DNA of 64,000 nt from Alphaproteobacteria bacterium (GTDB lineage Bacteria; Pseudomonadota; Alphaproteobacteria; UBA9655): the NCBI GenBank assembly GCA_020049895.1, contig JAGVLE010000013.1, positions 28,523 to 92,522 of the forward strand. The letters run 5' to 3'. Positions 17,415-28,295 of this stretch are shown piece after piece. Both the position numbers and the translations under genes were made by a program. A model generated the notes under the pieces. That model did not search any database and was not told the DNA's origin. It saw nothing but the letters and a program-made list of their open reading frames with translations. Every line of letters starts with the position of its first letter. The first letter of the stretch is position 1.

Positions 17415-18014
17415 ATGATATTTTCTACCTTTTTATTTTATATGCTCTCAGCTGTTCTTTTGAGTTCTGCTATTCTCGTCGTAACGGCCCGCGACACGGT
17501 TCACAGTGTCTTGTTTCTTATCCTCTCTTTTTTAAATGCTGCTGGCCTTTTCATTCTGCTGCGCGCTGAATTTTTAGCCATGGTCTTGATCATTGTGTAC
17601 GTAGGGGCAGTGGCTGTTTTGTTTCTTTTTGTTGTTATGATGCTTAGCCACGAGCGCGGATCCCCTTACCACTTTGGGCGCTCTTATAGACTTATAGGAT
17701 TTCTTGTTGCAGGAATTCTTGTGACAGAACTGTTGGTAATGGGAGCCACCTGGAAAACATCACCTGAAGCCTTTCAACTTATCTTTGCACCTCAAGGGAC
17801 CAAGACCAACACAGAAGCCTTGGGACATTTATTATACACACACTATGTGCTTGTTTTTCAGCTTGCAGGGCTTGTGCTTCTTATTGCTATGATGGGAGCC
17901 ATTATATTAACATTGCGACATCGAGAGGGAGTTTTGAAGCAAAACATTCAAGACCAACTTAATCGCAACGCAAAAGACTCTCTTCGCTTGGTAGATTTTC
18001 CTCATGCTCGTTAG
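17415..18014 (+). CDS. nuoJ: NADH-quinone oxidoreductase subunit J
   Basis: 199 residues from the ATG at 17415, five membrane helices. The family segment [25 protein letters not shown], including the helix-3 pi-bulge region, is intact. The frame can be extended to 17334, but that adds an atypical N-terminus; AGAGAA precedes the chosen start. It is part of the proton-pumping membrane arm of complex I and overlaps nuoK by 11 bases. Confidence 0.9.
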   Translation: MIFSTFLFYMLSAVLLSSAILVVTARDTVHSVLFLILSFLNAAGLFILLRAEFLAMVLIIVYVGAVAVLFLFVVMMLSHERGSPYHFGRSYRLIGFLVAGILVTELLVMGATWKTSPEAFQLIFAPQGTKTNTEALGHLLYTHYVLVFQLAGLVLLIAMMGAIILTLRHREGVLKQNIQDQLNRNAKDSLRLVDFPHAR

Positions 18015-18312
18015 TCTTGATCATTACCTGTTTGTCGCTGCTCTGCTCTTTACAATAGGAATCGTGGGGATCTTTTTAAATCGCCGAAATGTCCTTCTTA
18101 TTTTAATGTCTCTGGAGCTTATTCTCTTAGCTGTGAACATAAATTTCGTGGCCTTTTCTCAATATTTAGGAGACCTTGTTGGACAAGTCTTCGTCCTCTT
18201 CATTTTAACGGTAGCCGCCGCAGAGGCCGCCATTGGCCTGGCCATCTTGGTGATTTATTTTAGAAACCGTGGAAATATTATCATAGACGATATTCATATG
18301 ATGAAGGGATAA
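18004..18312 (+). CDS. nuoK: NADH-quinone oxidoreductase subunit K
   Basis: 102 residues, three membrane helices. It carries [21 protein letters not shown] with the conserved buried Glu (SLELI) and [12 protein letters not shown] with the second Glu. Both take part in the proton path of the membrane arm. It is flanked by nuoJ (overlap) and nuoL (3-base gap). Confidence 0.95.
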   Translation: MLVSLDHYLFVAALLFTIGIVGIFLNRRNVLLILMSLELILLAVNINFVAFSQYLGDLVGQVFVLFILTVAAAEAAIGLAILVIYFRNRGNIIIDDIHMMKG

Positions 18313-18315
18313 GGA

Positions 18316-20271
18316 ATGACGACACTTGCACTCCTTACTGTTTTCCTCCCCCTTCTTGGCTTTGTTGTGGGGGCTTTAACGTCATCTTTTTGGAGCCAAT
18401 TGATCACCTCTTCTTTGATGGGAATTGCAACCCTATGCGCAATCATCCTCTTTGCCTCGCTAGGCCTTAGAGAAGAGACTCTTTCACTTTCCCTATTCCC
18501 GTGGATTCACGTCGAATTTTTAGAGGTAAATTGGGGACTTCAGCTTGATAGTTTAAGCCTTGTCATGATCTCCGTTGTTACCTTGATTTCCTTCCTTGTT
18601 CACGTATATTCCGTTGGATATATGAAGGGAGACCCTGGGATTACTCGCTTTATGGCCTACTTATCTCTTTTTACTTTCTTTATGCTAAGCCTTGTAACAG
18701 CACCTAACTTCCTCCAACTTTTCTTCGGTTGGGAAGGCGTAGGGCTTTGCTCCTATCTCTTGATTGGATACTGGTATGATCGAGAGAACGCAAATGCAGC
18801 CTCTATAAAAGCTTTTTTGGTGAATAGAGTTGGGGATATAGGGTTTGTTTTAGGAATTTTAACTCTTTTTTGTCTCTTTGGAACTCTGGATTTTTCAGGC
18901 ATCTTTGGTCTTGTAGAAGAACACCAAAACGATACCTTTCTTTTCTTGAGCCACCCTTGCCATGGGCTTACCCTTGCTTGTCTTCTTCTCTTTATAGGCG
19001 CCATGGGGAAATCAGCTCAAATTGGCCTCCACACTTGGCTTCCCGATGCGATGGAAGGCCCCACACCTGTGTCTGCCCTTATTCATGCCGCCACCATGGT
19101 AACCGCTGGCGTCTTTTTAGTCGTGCGCATTTCTCCTCTCTTGGAATATGCTCCCTTTGCTCGGGAAGTTATTACCTGTGTGGGCGCCTTTACTGCCCTT
19201 ATGGCTGCAACGATTGCGTGTGTTCAAAATGATATTAAACGCATTATCGCCTACTCAACCTGCAGCCAACTCGGGTACATGTTTATGGCTGCTGGGTTGT
19301 CTGCTTATGGGGCCTCTCTGTTCCATCTGACAACCCATGCCTTTTTCAAGGCCTTGTTATTTCTAGGGGCGGGGTCCGTGATTCATGCAATGTCGGATGA
19401 GCATAATATCCAAAAAATGGGAGGGATCTGGCGATATATTCCTCTGACCTATGCCTTTATGTGGGTGGGAAGTCTGGCCCTTGCAGGAATCCCTTTTTTC
19501 GCTGGGTTTTACTCCAAAGATATCATTTTAAATGTGAGTTGGGCGTCACCTCTTCCTGTCGCAGGAATTGCTTTTATCTGTGGAACGAGCGCTGCGCTTT
19601 TAACTGCTTTTTATTCGTGGCGCCTGCTGCTCCTTACTTTTCATGGGACACCCAAAGCTAATGATGCCGTCATGGGCCATATTCATGAAGCCCCACTTCT
19701 TATGCTAATTCCTTTAATGGTCCTGGGCGTAGGTTCTGTGATTTCTGGGTATGCGCTTTATTCTCTCTTTGTGGGAGAAGGGACTTCCTTTTGGAAAGAG
19801 GCCATCTTTGTTTTGCCAGAAGATACCATCATTCCAGCAGCCCACCATGTGAGTCTATGGATAAAAGGGCTCCCTGTTCTCGTGAGCCTTCTGGGAATAG
19901 GGGGGGCATATTGGTTATATATGGTGACGAACAATTGGCCCGAAAAATTATCGACCCTTTTTAGACCCCTTTACATATTTCTTTCTCAAAAATGGTATTT
20001 TGATGAGCTTTATGCCTATCTTATTGTAAAGCCTTCTCTAAAATTCGGAAAAGTCTTATGGGAGGAAGGAGATCAAACCATCATTGATGGGTTTGGCCCC
20101 AATAGGTTATCAACCTTCTCCCTCTCAATAAGCAAGCTTATGTCACGACTTCAAACAGGGTATATTTACCATTATGTTTTTGCCATGGTTTTCGGACTTG
20201 TTGTTATGGTCGGATGGTACTTTTGTCAGCCAAGCCTGCTCCTTCAAGAATTAGGTTTATTAGGAAAATAA
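18316..20271 (+). CDS. nuoL: NADH-quinone oxidoreductase subunit L
   Basis: 651 residues, antiporter-like subunit. It has the FFGWEGVGLCSYLLIGYWY signature with the key Glu, HTWLPDAMEGPTPVSALIHAATMV, and the C-terminal lateral helix that clamps the membrane arm. The length is normal for the family. It is the third gene of nuoJKLM, 12 bases before nuoM. Confidence 0.96.
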   Translation: MTTLALLTVFLPLLGFVVGALTSSFWSQLITSSLMGIATLCAIILFASLGLREETLSLSLFPWIHVEFLEVNWGLQLDSLSLVMISVVTLISFLVHVYSVGYMKGDPGITRFMAYLSLFTFFMLSLVTAPNFLQLFFGWEGVGLCSYLLIGYWYDRENANAASIKAFLVNRVGDIGFVLGILTLFCLFGTLDFSGIFGLVEEHQNDTFLFLSHPCHGLTLACLLLFIGAMGKSAQIGLHTWLPDAMEGPTPVSALIHAATMVTAGVFLVVRISPLLEYAPFAREVITCVGAFTALMAATIACVQNDIKRIIAYSTCSQLGYMFMAAGLSAYGASLFHLTTHAFFKALLFLGAGSVIHAMSDEHNIQKMGGIWRYIPLTYAFMWVGSLALAGIPFFAGFYSKDIILNVSWASPLPVAGIAFICGTSAALLTAFYSWRLLLLTFHGTPKANDAVMGHIHEAPLLMLIPLMVLGVGSVISGYALYSLFVGEGTSFWKEAIFVLPEDTIIPAAHHVSLWIKGLPVLVSLLGIGGAYWLYMVTNNWPEKLSTLFRPLYIFLSQKWYFDELYAYLIVKPSLKFGKVLWEEGDQTIIDGFGPNRLSTFSLSISKLMSRLQTGYIYHYVFAMVFGLVVMVGWYFCQPSLLLQELGLLGK

Positions 20272-20283
20272 GTAGAAAACTCG

Positions 20284-21819
20284 ATGATCCCTTCTCTTCC
20301 TCTTCTCAGCATCACCATCTTTCTCCCTCTTTTGGGAGCCTTTGCTATTTCTCTAAATTGGGCAACAACAGGGAATAATGCCAGGTGGGTAGCCCTCTGG
20401 ACAACCTTAGGCACTCTCGCAATGGCCCTCATTTTATGGAAAAATTATAATCCGCTTCTTGCCGATTTTCAGTTAGAGGATAAATGCCAATGGATCCCTC
20501 TCTTAACTGCAAGTTATCATGTGGGCCTTGATGGAATTTCGCTCCCCTTTATTCTGCTTTCAGCCTTCTTAATGCCCATATGCATTCTAGCAAGTTGGAC
20601 ATCCATTCAGACCCGCGTTTCTGAATATATGATTGCTTTTCTTGTCTTAGAAACCATGCTCCTTGGTCTTTTTTCAGCTCTTGATTTCTTTCTTTTTTAC
20701 ATCTTTTTTGAAGGGGTCCTTCTCCCCATGTTCTTCATCATTGGCATCTGGGGAGGACCAAGGCGAATTTATGCCACCTTTAAATTCTTTTTATATACCC
20801 TCTTAGGCTCTGTCCTTATGTTGCTTGCTATTATTTATATTTATTATGAGGTAGGAAGCGGAGATATCTCACTCGCTATGACGACGCCCTTTGAACCACA
20901 TGTCCAAACGTGGTTATGGTTAGCCTTTTTTGCGTCTTTTGCTATTAAAATTCCTATGTGGCCCTTCCATACATGGCTGCCTGACGCCCATGTAGAAGCA
21001 CCCACTGCAGGGTCAATTGTTCTGGCAGGGATTTTGCTGAAAATGGGAGGATATGGGTTTTTACGATTCTCTCTCCCTATTTTCCCAGAGGCTTCGGCTT
21101 ATTTTACACCTTTCATCTTCGCCCTCAGTAGCATTGCCATTGTCTATGCCTCTTTGATAGCCCTTGTTCAGACCGATATGAAAAAGCTTATTGCTTATTC
21201 CTCGGTAGCCCATATGGGATTTGTAACTCTTGGAATTTTCAGTGCGGATGCTCAAGGCATTCAAGGGGCTATCATGCAAATGGTAAGCCACGGTCTTATT
21301 TCAACGGCCCTTTTCCTTTGCGTAGGCGTGCTCTATGACCGAACACACACACGCGATATGAGTGAATATGGGGGAATTGTGCATCGCATGCCTCGCTATG
21401 CGGTTGTCTTTATGTTTTTTATTCTTGCCTCTTTAGGGCTTCCTGGCACAAGCGGATTCGTCGGAGAATTTCTAGTCTTGCTGGGAACCTATCAAGTCAG
21501 CACCTATGCGACCCTCTGTGCGTCAACGACGCTTGTATTAGGAGCAGCCTATAGCTTGTGGCTTTATAAGCGTGTGGTCTTTGGAGCTTTGACGAAACCG
21601 GGATTAAAAGCAGTAACAGATCTTAACAGGCGAGAGCTTCTTGTTTTTGTGCCCCTCATTGCCGCCGTCCTCGGGTTAGGAATTTATCCCACCGCCCTTC
21701 TTAGTCTTCTTGATGCTCCTGTGGCTCAATTAATTGATCAATACACAATTGCTGTAGATTCAAATGAAAGCATTGTTGATGCTAAGAAATCACTAGAGGT
21801 AGCCCTACTAGCCCCTTAA
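20284..21819 (+). CDS. nuoM: NADH-quinone oxidoreductase subunit M
   Basis: 511 residues. Antiporter-like motifs FFEGVLLPMFFIIGIWGG and PFHTWLPDAHVEAPTAGSIV are present, with the conserved Glu and Lys residues of the proton channel. nuoN would be expected next, but the following gene is on the opposite strand and overlaps the nuoM end by 12 bases. nuoN must be elsewhere or lost. Confidence 0.96.
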   Translation: MIPSLPLLSITIFLPLLGAFAISLNWATTGNNARWVALWTTLGTLAMALILWKNYNPLLADFQLEDKCQWIPLLTASYHVGLDGISLPFILLSAFLMPICILASWTSIQTRVSEYMIAFLVLETMLLGLFSALDFFLFYIFFEGVLLPMFFIIGIWGGPRRIYATFKFFLYTLLGSVLMLLAIIYIYYEVGSGDISLAMTTPFEPHVQTWLWLAFFASFAIKIPMWPFHTWLPDAHVEAPTAGSIVLAGILLKMGGYGFLRFSLPIFPEASAYFTPFIFALSSIAIVYASLIALVQTDMKKLIAYSSVAHMGFVTLGIFSADAQGIQGAIMQMVSHGLISTALFLCVGVLYDRTHTRDMSEYGGIVHRMPRYAVVFMFFILASLGLPGTSGFVGEFLVLLGTYQVSTYATLCASTTLVLGAAYSLWLYKRVVFGALTKPGLKAVTDLNRRELLVFVPLIAAVLGLGIYPTALLSLLDAPVAQLIDQYTIAVDSNESIVDAKKSLEVALLAP

Positions 21820-22986
21820 AAGCTCTTTATATACCGCAATTGTCTTTGCCTCCATGAGGTGTTCATCATATTTCTCTTGAACACGCTTCCGTCCTTTTTT
21901 TCCTATTTCGGCAAGAGCTTTTGACGAAAGTCCGAGCGCTTTTTCCAAGACCTGTGCAAGAGCTTGTGCCTTCTCAGGGGGAAAGGTCCACCCCGTCACT
22001 CCTTCCTCCATAACCTCAGGAGCGGCTCCATGAGCGCTCACGATGATAGGTTTTTCCATGGCTTGAGCCTCAGCCACCACCCGTCCAAAACCTTCAGGGA
22101 CACGAGAAGGACACACAATAATATCTGCCAATTTGTAGGCGGCCGAAAGGTCAGGGGCTGGCGGCATCCATTTCACTCGCTTGCCAAGCCCTAAGGAATC
22201 CGCATAGGCTAAGAGGGATTCTCGGTAATCTTCATGCTTATGATCTGAGCCCACAATGATAAGATCCACGTCTTTATCTTTTAATAGAGAGAGGGCCTCA
22301 ATGAGTGTTTTGTGGCCTTTACCGCGCGTGATTCGTCCTGGTAAGAGCAAAAGACGTTTGTTTGCTTCTATACCCCATAATTTTTGTGTCCTCTCCATAC
22401 GTTCTTGAGAGACGGTTTGTGGATCATATACCGTTAGGTCAATACCACGTTCTACAAGCCGCAGCTTCTTTGGATCAAACCAGCTACACCTCTTATATTT
22501 AGAAAGAATATGCTTCTCAATAAAATGAGAAATCGCAATCACACGATCCCCACGCGCCATCACGGAATTGTACCATGTTTTAAGCTGAGAGCGTGAGTTG
22601 TAAGCCGCATGATATGTTGTAACAAAAGGGATGTTTAAAGACCGCGTAGCATAATATGCACTCCAAGCCGGTCCTCGAGAACGGGCATGCACAATATCAA
22701 CATTTTCCCTAGCAATCAGCTTTTTGAGCAAAAAAATATTTTTGATCATTTGAAAAGGATTTTTCGTGCGAAGGGGAAGATCTATATAGTCTACCCCTGG
22801 CTTTTGGAGAGTTTTGTTTGGCTGAGCACAGACAATGAGGCTCCGCCATCCGGCCTTGCTAATGGCCTGCGCGATCATTCCTGTTCCAATTTCCATCCCT
22901 CCTGTCCCCAGGGAAGGAAGTACCTGCAAAATCGTAGGCTTTGAGTGGGGTGGATGAAATGTTGTTTTCGACACTGGTTTTTCCAA
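21808..22986 (-). CDS. glycosyltransferase family 4
   Basis: 392 residues with a GT-B fold. The N-terminal domain has LPSLGTGGMEIGTGMIAQA and VHARSRGPAWSAYY; the C-terminal nucleotide-sugar domain has LLLPGRITRGKGH and EGFGRVVAEAQAMEKPIIVS, containing the E-x7-E motif. It likely adds a sugar in lipopolysaccharide or another envelope glycan; donor and acceptor are unknown. No ATG starts it: TTG at 22986 or GTG four codons later are the candidates, neither with a clear ribosome site. It stands alone, convergent with nuoM. Confidence 0.88.
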   Translation of the reverse strand: MEKPVSKTTFHPPHSKPTILQVLPSLGTGGMEIGTGMIAQAISKAGWRSLIVCAQPNKTLQKPGVDYIDLPLRTKNPFQMIKNIFLLKKLIARENVDIVHARSRGPAWSAYYATRSLNIPFVTTYHAAYNSRSQLKTWYNSVMARGDRVIAISHFIEKHILSKYKRCSWFDPKKLRLVERGIDLTVYDPQTVSQERMERTQKLWGIEANKRLLLLPGRITRGKGHKTLIEALSLLKDKDVDLIIVGSDHKHEDYRESLLAYADSLGLGKRVKWMPPAPDLSAAYKLADIIVCPSRVPEGFGRVVAEAQAMEKPIIVSAHGAAPEVMEEGVTGWTFPPEKAQALAQVLEKALGLSSKALAEIGKKGRKRVQEKYDEHLMEAKTIAVYKELLRG

Positions 22987-23062
22987 AGTATTTTATCTAA
23001 GAGATACCATAAAGTGAAACTTTGTTCTTGCCAACGCTTCTCCGTAACGTTTTAGTACCTCT

Positions 23063-24313
23063 ATGATTGCGTTTGATTTAGACCCAACAAACATTACATT
23101 TCCTATCGCTGTTGCTGTATCTGGGGGACCCGATAGCATGGCTCTTTTACTTCTTGCGCAACAGTGGGCTCAACGACACAAGGGGTCTGTCGTCGCACTC
23201 ACTGTAGATCATGGCTTACGGCCAAATTCTGCTCAAGAATCCGAACAGGTCCATGCATGGGCCACGAAGAGAGGGATCCACCACGAGACCTTAAAGTGGG
23301 AAGGTCCCAAACCTTCTTCTCACATTCAAGAAAAAGCTCGGAATGCGCGATATCATTTGCTTTTATCTTGGTGTAAGGACAATCAGGTGTCCACCCTTCT
23401 TTTAGGACATCATCAGCAAGACCAAGAAGAAACTTTTTGGTTGCGTCTTACGGGGGGCAGTGGCCTTGAAGGGCTGACCGGGATGAAAGAAAGCTCTCGT
23501 CGAGAAGGCGTTACCCTTTTAAGACCCCTGTTAGGTGTTTGTAAGGAATCTTTAAAGCAAATCCTTAAAGCAGAGGGCCAAGACTGGATTGAGGATCCCT
23601 CTAATCACCATCCTCATTTTTTCAGAGGAAAGCTGCGGGAAGTTTTGCAAAATGAGGGATTGTCTACGTCTCGAGTGATTAAAACGATGACAAAACTTCA
23701 GGAAGATGCTTGTTTTATTCACGACCAGCTTAAAGAGGCTTTAAAAGAAATTCTTTGTTGCCATCCAGGGGGATATCTAAGCCTTCAAAAAGAGGCCTTT
23801 TTAAACTTACATCCCGCCCTTTCTAAAAGAATACTTTCTTTATGTGTTCAATGGTTTTCTTCGTCTTCTTACTCTCTTCGTTCGCACCATATTCAAGGGA
23901 TTCAAGAAAAACTCAAGCACGGTCTTCCTTTTACGGCAGGAACCATTTATTGGTTTCATCAACAGGAACGAATTTATCTTTCGCGGGAACTCTCTTGTGT
24001 ACAAAGCCCTCTTAAGGTGGCGGATGTGAAAACTCCCATTCTTTGGGATAACCGTTTTTGGATTGACCCTCAGATTAATCTTTGTGTTCCTCCAGATACT
24101 TTTGTGTCCCTGTTGGGAGAAGGCCAAAAATCTTTCATTGAGTCCTCAGAGATTCCTCGGCGTCTGTGGCCTTCTCTTCCTGCTCTCTGGATACAGGAAA
24201 AGGTTGTGGCCGTTCCCCATCTCGGCTATAGTTGCCTCAAGAGCCAAAAGGATCTGAAAAAATTTATTTCAACAAACCCCTTTATTCACGATTCTTTAAG
24301 ACTTATTATATAA
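23063..24313 (+). CDS. tilS: tRNA(Ile)-lysidine synthase
   Basis: 416 residues. The PP-loop SGGPDS (20-25) starts the N-type ATP pyrophosphatase domain; [21 protein letters not shown] is the other signature. The C-terminal part (about 220-416) holds the tRNA-binding domains. The enzyme converts C34 of tRNA-Ile(CAU) to lysidine so that it reads AUA. It is followed 37 bases later by ftsH, a very common pairing. Confidence 0.94.
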   Translation: MIAFDLDPTNITFPIAVAVSGGPDSMALLLLAQQWAQRHKGSVVALTVDHGLRPNSAQESEQVHAWATKRGIHHETLKWEGPKPSSHIQEKARNARYHLLLSWCKDNQVSTLLLGHHQQDQEETFWLRLTGGSGLEGLTGMKESSRREGVTLLRPLLGVCKESLKQILKAEGQDWIEDPSNHHPHFFRGKLREVLQNEGLSTSRVIKTMTKLQEDACFIHDQLKEALKEILCCHPGGYLSLQKEAFLNLHPALSKRILSLCVQWFSSSSYSLRSHHIQGIQEKLKHGLPFTAGTIYWFHQQERIYLSRELSCVQSPLKVADVKTPILWDNRFWIDPQINLCVPPDTFVSLLGEGQKSFIESSEIPRRLWPSLPALWIQEKVVAVPHLGYSCLKSQKDLKKFISTNPFIHDSLRLII

Positions 24314-24350
24314 GCTTTGGCTGTCTTCACGCTCTAAGAAATGGTATTCG

Positions 24351-26276
24351 ATGAACCGAAATTTAGCTCTTTGGATTATTATTGCCCTCTTTTTAGTGGC
24401 TATTTTTAATCTCTTCCAATCTCCTCCTGCTGGAAAGCAGCACGAAGCCATAGATTATTCCACCCTTTTGCAGCATGCAAAAGCAGGACAGATAAAAGAT
24501 GTGCTTATTAAAGGAGAAACCGTCTCTGGCCAACTTAAAGATGGCAATTTATTTTCATCCATTGTCCCTCCCCATGACACCCATCTTATTAAACAGCTTT
24601 TAGACAGCGGCACGCGCATTAAAGTTGCCCCTGCTGAAGAAGAGATGCCTGGATTCTTGCAAATGATCCTCTCGTGGCTTCCTATGATTCTATTGATTGG
24701 AGTCTGGATTTACTTCATGCGTCAGCTTAATGGTGGCAACAAAGCCATGAGTTTTGGAAAATCAAAAGCACGCCTATTAGATGATAAAGGAGCTCAAGTT
24801 ACTTTTCAGGATGTGGCTGGGGTTGAAGAGGCCAAGCAAGAATTAGAAGAAGTCGTTGAATTTCTTCGAGACCCCCAGAAATTTCAAAAACTGGGTGGAA
24901 AAATTCCTAAAGGTGTTCTTCTTGTAGGCCCTCCTGGGACTGGAAAAACCCTTCTCGCGCGGGCTATTGCTGGAGAAGCGAACGTTCCTTTCTTTACCAT
25001 TTCGGGATCCGATTTCGTTGAGATGTTTGTCGGTGTCGGAGCAAGCCGTGTCCGAGACTTGTTCGAACAAGGCAAAAAGAACGCCCCTTGCATTATTTTC
25101 ATTGATGAAATTGATGCCGTTGGTCGCCACCGCGGTGCAGGCCTTGGCGGCGGCAATGATGAACGTGAGCAAACCCTTAACCAACTTTTGGTTGAAATGG
25201 ATGGGTTTGAAGCTAACAATGGGGTTATCCTTATTGCAGCAACCAACCGTCCTGATGTGCTTGACCCCGCCTTGCTAAGGCCAGGTCGTTTTGACCGACA
25301 AGTCGTCGTTCCTAATCCTGATGTAGCGGGCCGAGAAAAGATTCTTTCTGTGCATGTTCGTAAAGTTCCCTTGGCAGCAGATGTGGATTTAAAAGTTATT
25401 GCTAGAGGGACTCCTGGCTTTTCCGGAGCCGATCTTGCGAATCTTGTGAATGAAGCTGCTCTCTTAGCTGCTCGTCGAAATCGCCGGACTGTTTCCATGG
25501 CAGAGCTTGAAGAATCTAAAGATAAAGTCATGATGGGAAGCGAGCGTCGCTCCATGGTCATGAAAGATGAAGAAAAAAAGTTAACGGCTTACCATGAATC
25601 TGGACACGCTGTTGTTGCTTTCCACACACCCGCTTCTGACCCCATCCACAAAGCCACCATTATCCCTCGAGGACGTGCGTTGGGAATGGTCATGCGTCTT
25701 CCAGACGGAGATAGAATCTCTATGTCCCTGGAAAGACTCCAGGCAGATCTTGCTGTCGCTATGGGAGGGCGAATTGCGGAAGAGATGATTTTTGGGGCTG
25801 GAAAAATTACCACAGGGGCTTCTTCAGATATCAGCATGGCCACACAAATTGCGCGCCGCATGGTTACAGAATGGGGAATGAGCAAAAAACTTGGGCCTAT
25901 TACTTATGGAGAAAATTCTCAGGAAGTTTTCCTTGGGCATTCGGTTGCCCAACACAAAAGTATTTCCGAAAGCACAGCACAACTTATCGATAATGAAATA
26001 AAACGTATTGTGGAAGACGCTTATGATTGCGCAAAAAAGCTTTTAACAACGCACAAAGACGACCTAGAGCTTTTGGCGCAGACTCTTTTGGAATATGAAA
26101 CATTGAGTGGAGATGAGATCGAAAGCCTCTTGAAAAAAAGAAAATTTCATCGCGCTAAATCACCCTCGGATTCCAGTACGATTCGCGAAACCTCTATTCC
26201 CTCAGGCGGAGAAAAATCATCTTCTAAGTCCAAGAAAGTAATCTCAAAAACTTCGCCAACTCCTCAAGCTTCCTAA
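24351..26276 (+). CDS. ftsH: ATP-dependent zinc metalloprotease FtsH
   Basis: 641 residues. Two N-terminal membrane helices (about 4-22 and 101-120) flank a periplasmic domain. The AAA+ domain has Walker A GPPGTGKT (193-200), Walker [13 protein letters not shown] and the second-region-of-homology arginines. The M41 protease active site HESGH is at 415-419. It degrades misassembled membrane proteins and some regulators. The Ser/Lys-rich C-terminal tail is long, as in alphaproteobacterial homologues. Confidence 0.97.
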   Translation: MNRNLALWIIIALFLVAIFNLFQSPPAGKQHEAIDYSTLLQHAKAGQIKDVLIKGETVSGQLKDGNLFSSIVPPHDTHLIKQLLDSGTRIKVAPAEEEMPGFLQMILSWLPMILLIGVWIYFMRQLNGGNKAMSFGKSKARLLDDKGAQVTFQDVAGVEEAKQELEEVVEFLRDPQKFQKLGGKIPKGVLLVGPPGTGKTLLARAIAGEANVPFFTISGSDFVEMFVGVGASRVRDLFEQGKKNAPCIIFIDEIDAVGRHRGAGLGGGNDEREQTLNQLLVEMDGFEANNGVILIAATNRPDVLDPALLRPGRFDRQVVVPNPDVAGREKILSVHVRKVPLAADVDLKVIARGTPGFSGADLANLVNEAALLAARRNRRTVSMAELEESKDKVMMGSERRSMVMKDEEKKLTAYHESGHAVVAFHTPASDPIHKATIIPRGRALGMVMRLPDGDRISMSLERLQADLAVAMGGRIAEEMIFGAGKITTGASSDISMATQIARRMVTEWGMSKKLGPITYGENSQEVFLGHSVAQHKSISESTAQLIDNEIKRIVEDAYDCAKKLLTTHKDDLELLAQTLLEYETLSGDEIESLLKKRKFHRAKSPSDSSTIRETSIPSGGEKSSSKSKKVISKTSPTPQAS

Positions 26277-26345
26277 GGTAGACATCTTATCCTTTATTTT
26301 GGTAATATGTCTTTCTCTCAAGAAGGTATGTAAGGTAATCAATCA

Positions 26346-28295
26346 ATGAAGCTTTCGCCAGGTCCTGAAGACCGCTTGAGTGTTTCACGTGAAACAACGT
26401 CTTCTCCTGATAAGGAGTCCAACAAGAAAAAGCCCCCACGCTCTCCTCAAAAACGTTTTGGTGGGCTTTCTAAATGGCTTTTTATCGCTGGTATTTGGGG
26501 GCTCTTTGTGGGGGGGATTCTCGTTCTTTGGTTTACATATGATTTGCCCGATATCACCAAACTGCAACAAACAGAGCGACGCCCAAGCTTAACGATTCTT
26601 GCTAAAGACGGCACGAAACTTGCAACCTATGGGGATTTGCATGGAGAAATGGTAACGGTAACAAACCTTCCTCCTCATGTCACTCAAGCCCTTTTGGCCA
26701 TAGAAGATCGCCGATTTTATTCTCATTTTGGTGTCGATATTATTGGGCTTCTTCGAGCCATATGGGTCAATTCTCGTGCCGGTCATGTGGTGCAAGGCGG
26801 AAGTACCCTCACCCAACAATTAGCTAAGAATTTTCTACAATCTGAGAAGTTGTATCCCATTCATGACCGTTCTTTGCGGCGCAAGATTCAAGAAGCCTTA
26901 CTTGCTCTATGGCTCGAACATAAGTTTACTAAAGATCAAATCCTCACCATCTATTTAAATCGAGTCTATTTTGGATCAGGCACCTATGGCTTGGCCGCTG
27001 CTTCCTATCATTATTTTGGAAAAAATCCCAAAAATTTAAGTCTTTATGAGTCAGCCGTCATTGCGGGGCTCTTAAAAGCCCCTTCCAAATATTCTCCTTC
27101 CACTAATCCTGATCTGGCCGATCAGCGAGCCGCTCAGGTCCTTGAAAACATGGTGAAAGAAGGTCACATTAGCGAAGGACTTAAGGATGCGTCTCTTGTC
27201 CTCGCCTCTTCAACCTCACCTACCTTTAGAGGTTCTGCCATTCGCTACTTTACTGATTGGATTGCAGATCTTGTCCAAGTCCAAAATAAATTCACGGACA
27301 AAGATTTGGTTGTTACCACTACTTTGGATCCTTCCCTCCAACGACTTGCTGAATCAGCCGTTGCACAAACAATGGTTGAGAAGGGGGAAAGTGCAAAAGT
27401 CTCTGAATTATCTCTTGTTTCCATGACCTATGACGGCGCCATTCAAGCACTTGTGGGAGGGACAAATTACCGGAAAAGCCAATTTAATAGAGCCACTCAA
27501 GCGCTTCGGCAACCTGGTTCTGCTTTTAAGGTAATTCTTTATTTGGCAGCCCTTGAGGCAGGACTCTCTCCTCATGATTATGTTAGCGACTTACCCATTC
27601 GATTTGGGAAATGGGCTCCTCGGAACTATAAATACCAGGCCCGTGGAGAGATATCCCTTGAAGAAGCTGTGGCCTATTCCGTTAATACTGTCAGTGTCCG
27701 TTTAGCCTATCGCTTAGGCATTCCACAGATCGTTGCAACAGCCCGCCGGCTTGGGATAAAAGCTGCGTTGCCTGATGATTTAACCATTGTATTAGGAACG
27801 GGAGAAACAACCCTCCTTGAATTGACAACCGCTTATGCCATCATTGCAAACAATGGCCTCTCTGTGACTCCCTATGCTATCCTTAAAATTACAGATTTAG
27901 AAGGACACCCACTTTATACTTACCAGCCCCCTCTTCCCCAACACGTTGTTAATCCTTTCGTCGCTCATTCCCTTGTTCAAATGTTGCGAGCTGTCTTTGT
28001 TTACGGAACGGGTCAAAAGGCTGCTGTTAGTGGATTTTGTGCAGGAAAAACAGGAACCAGCCAACGCCACCGAGATAGCTGGCTTATGGGCTTTACTCCT
28101 TATCTTATTACAGGAACATGGGCGGGCAATGATAATAATACCCCTATGAAATCTGAGGCTGGAAGCCCTGCTGCCCGTTTGTGGCATCTGTACATGTCAG
28201 GAACTCCTCAAGGAAATCCCCCTTCTCCTCCCCCTCAAGAAACAGAAGAGCCGTCAGGGGGGCTATTGGAAAACCTTCTAGATTCTTTGCTTTAA
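26346..28295 (+). CDS. class A penicillin-binding protein (PBP1A-type)
   Basis: 649 residues: a basic cytoplasmic tail, a membrane anchor (about 43-66), a GT51 glycosyltransferase domain (AIEDRRFYSHFGVD and GGSTLTQQLAKN) and a transpeptidase domain with SAFK at 392-395 (active Ser392), SVN and KTGTS at 568-572. It polymerises and crosslinks peptidoglycan. It is shorter than E. coli PBP1a (about 850), lacking large inserts. The first codons contain a full parS palindrome encoding VSRET (26381-26396), so the N-terminal tail may be shaped by this DNA site. It overlaps tdk by 4 bases, convergent. Confidence 0.93.
   Translation: MKLSPGPEDRLSVSRETTSSPDKESNKKKPPRSPQKRFGGLSKWLFIAGIWGLFVGGILVLWFTYDLPDITKLQQTERRPSLTILAKDGTKLATYGDLHGEMVTVTNLPPHVTQALLAIEDRRFYSHFGVDIIGLLRAIWVNSRAGHVVQGGSTLTQQLAKNFLQSEKLYPIHDRSLRRKIQEALLALWLEHKFTKDQILTIYLNRVYFGSGTYGLAAASYHYFGKNPKNLSLYESAVIAGLLKAPSKYSPSTNPDLADQRAAQVLENMVKEGHISEGLKDASLVLASSTSPTFRGSAIRYFTDWIADLVQVQNKFTDKDLVVTTTLDPSLQRLAESAVAQTMVEKGESAKVSELSLVSMTYDGAIQALVGGTNYRKSQFNRATQALRQPGSAFKVILYLAALEAGLSPHDYVSDLPIRFGKWAPRNYKYQARGEISLEEAVAYSVNTVSVRLAYRLGIPQIVATARRLGIKAALPDDLTIVLGTGETTLLELTTAYAIIANNGLSVTPYAILKITDLEGHPLYTYQPPLPQHVVNPFVAHSLVQMLRAVFVYGTGQKAAVSGFCAGKTGTSQRHRDSWLMGFTPYLITGTWAGNDNNTPMKSEAGSPAARLWHLYMSGTPQGNPPSPPPQETEEPSGGLLENLLDSLL
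26381..26396. promoter_or_regulatory. parS site, distal
   Basis: Perfect 16-base palindrome TGTTTCACGTGAAACA, the ParB-binding consensus. It lies inside the 5' coding part of the PBP gene, about 23 kb from the predicted origin, on the opposite side from parAB. Confidence 0.9.

Noticed and set aside
24884..25561. 225-residue minus-strand frame inside ftsH
   Set aside because: Ser/Arg/Pro-rich shadow of the ftsH AAA+ domain.
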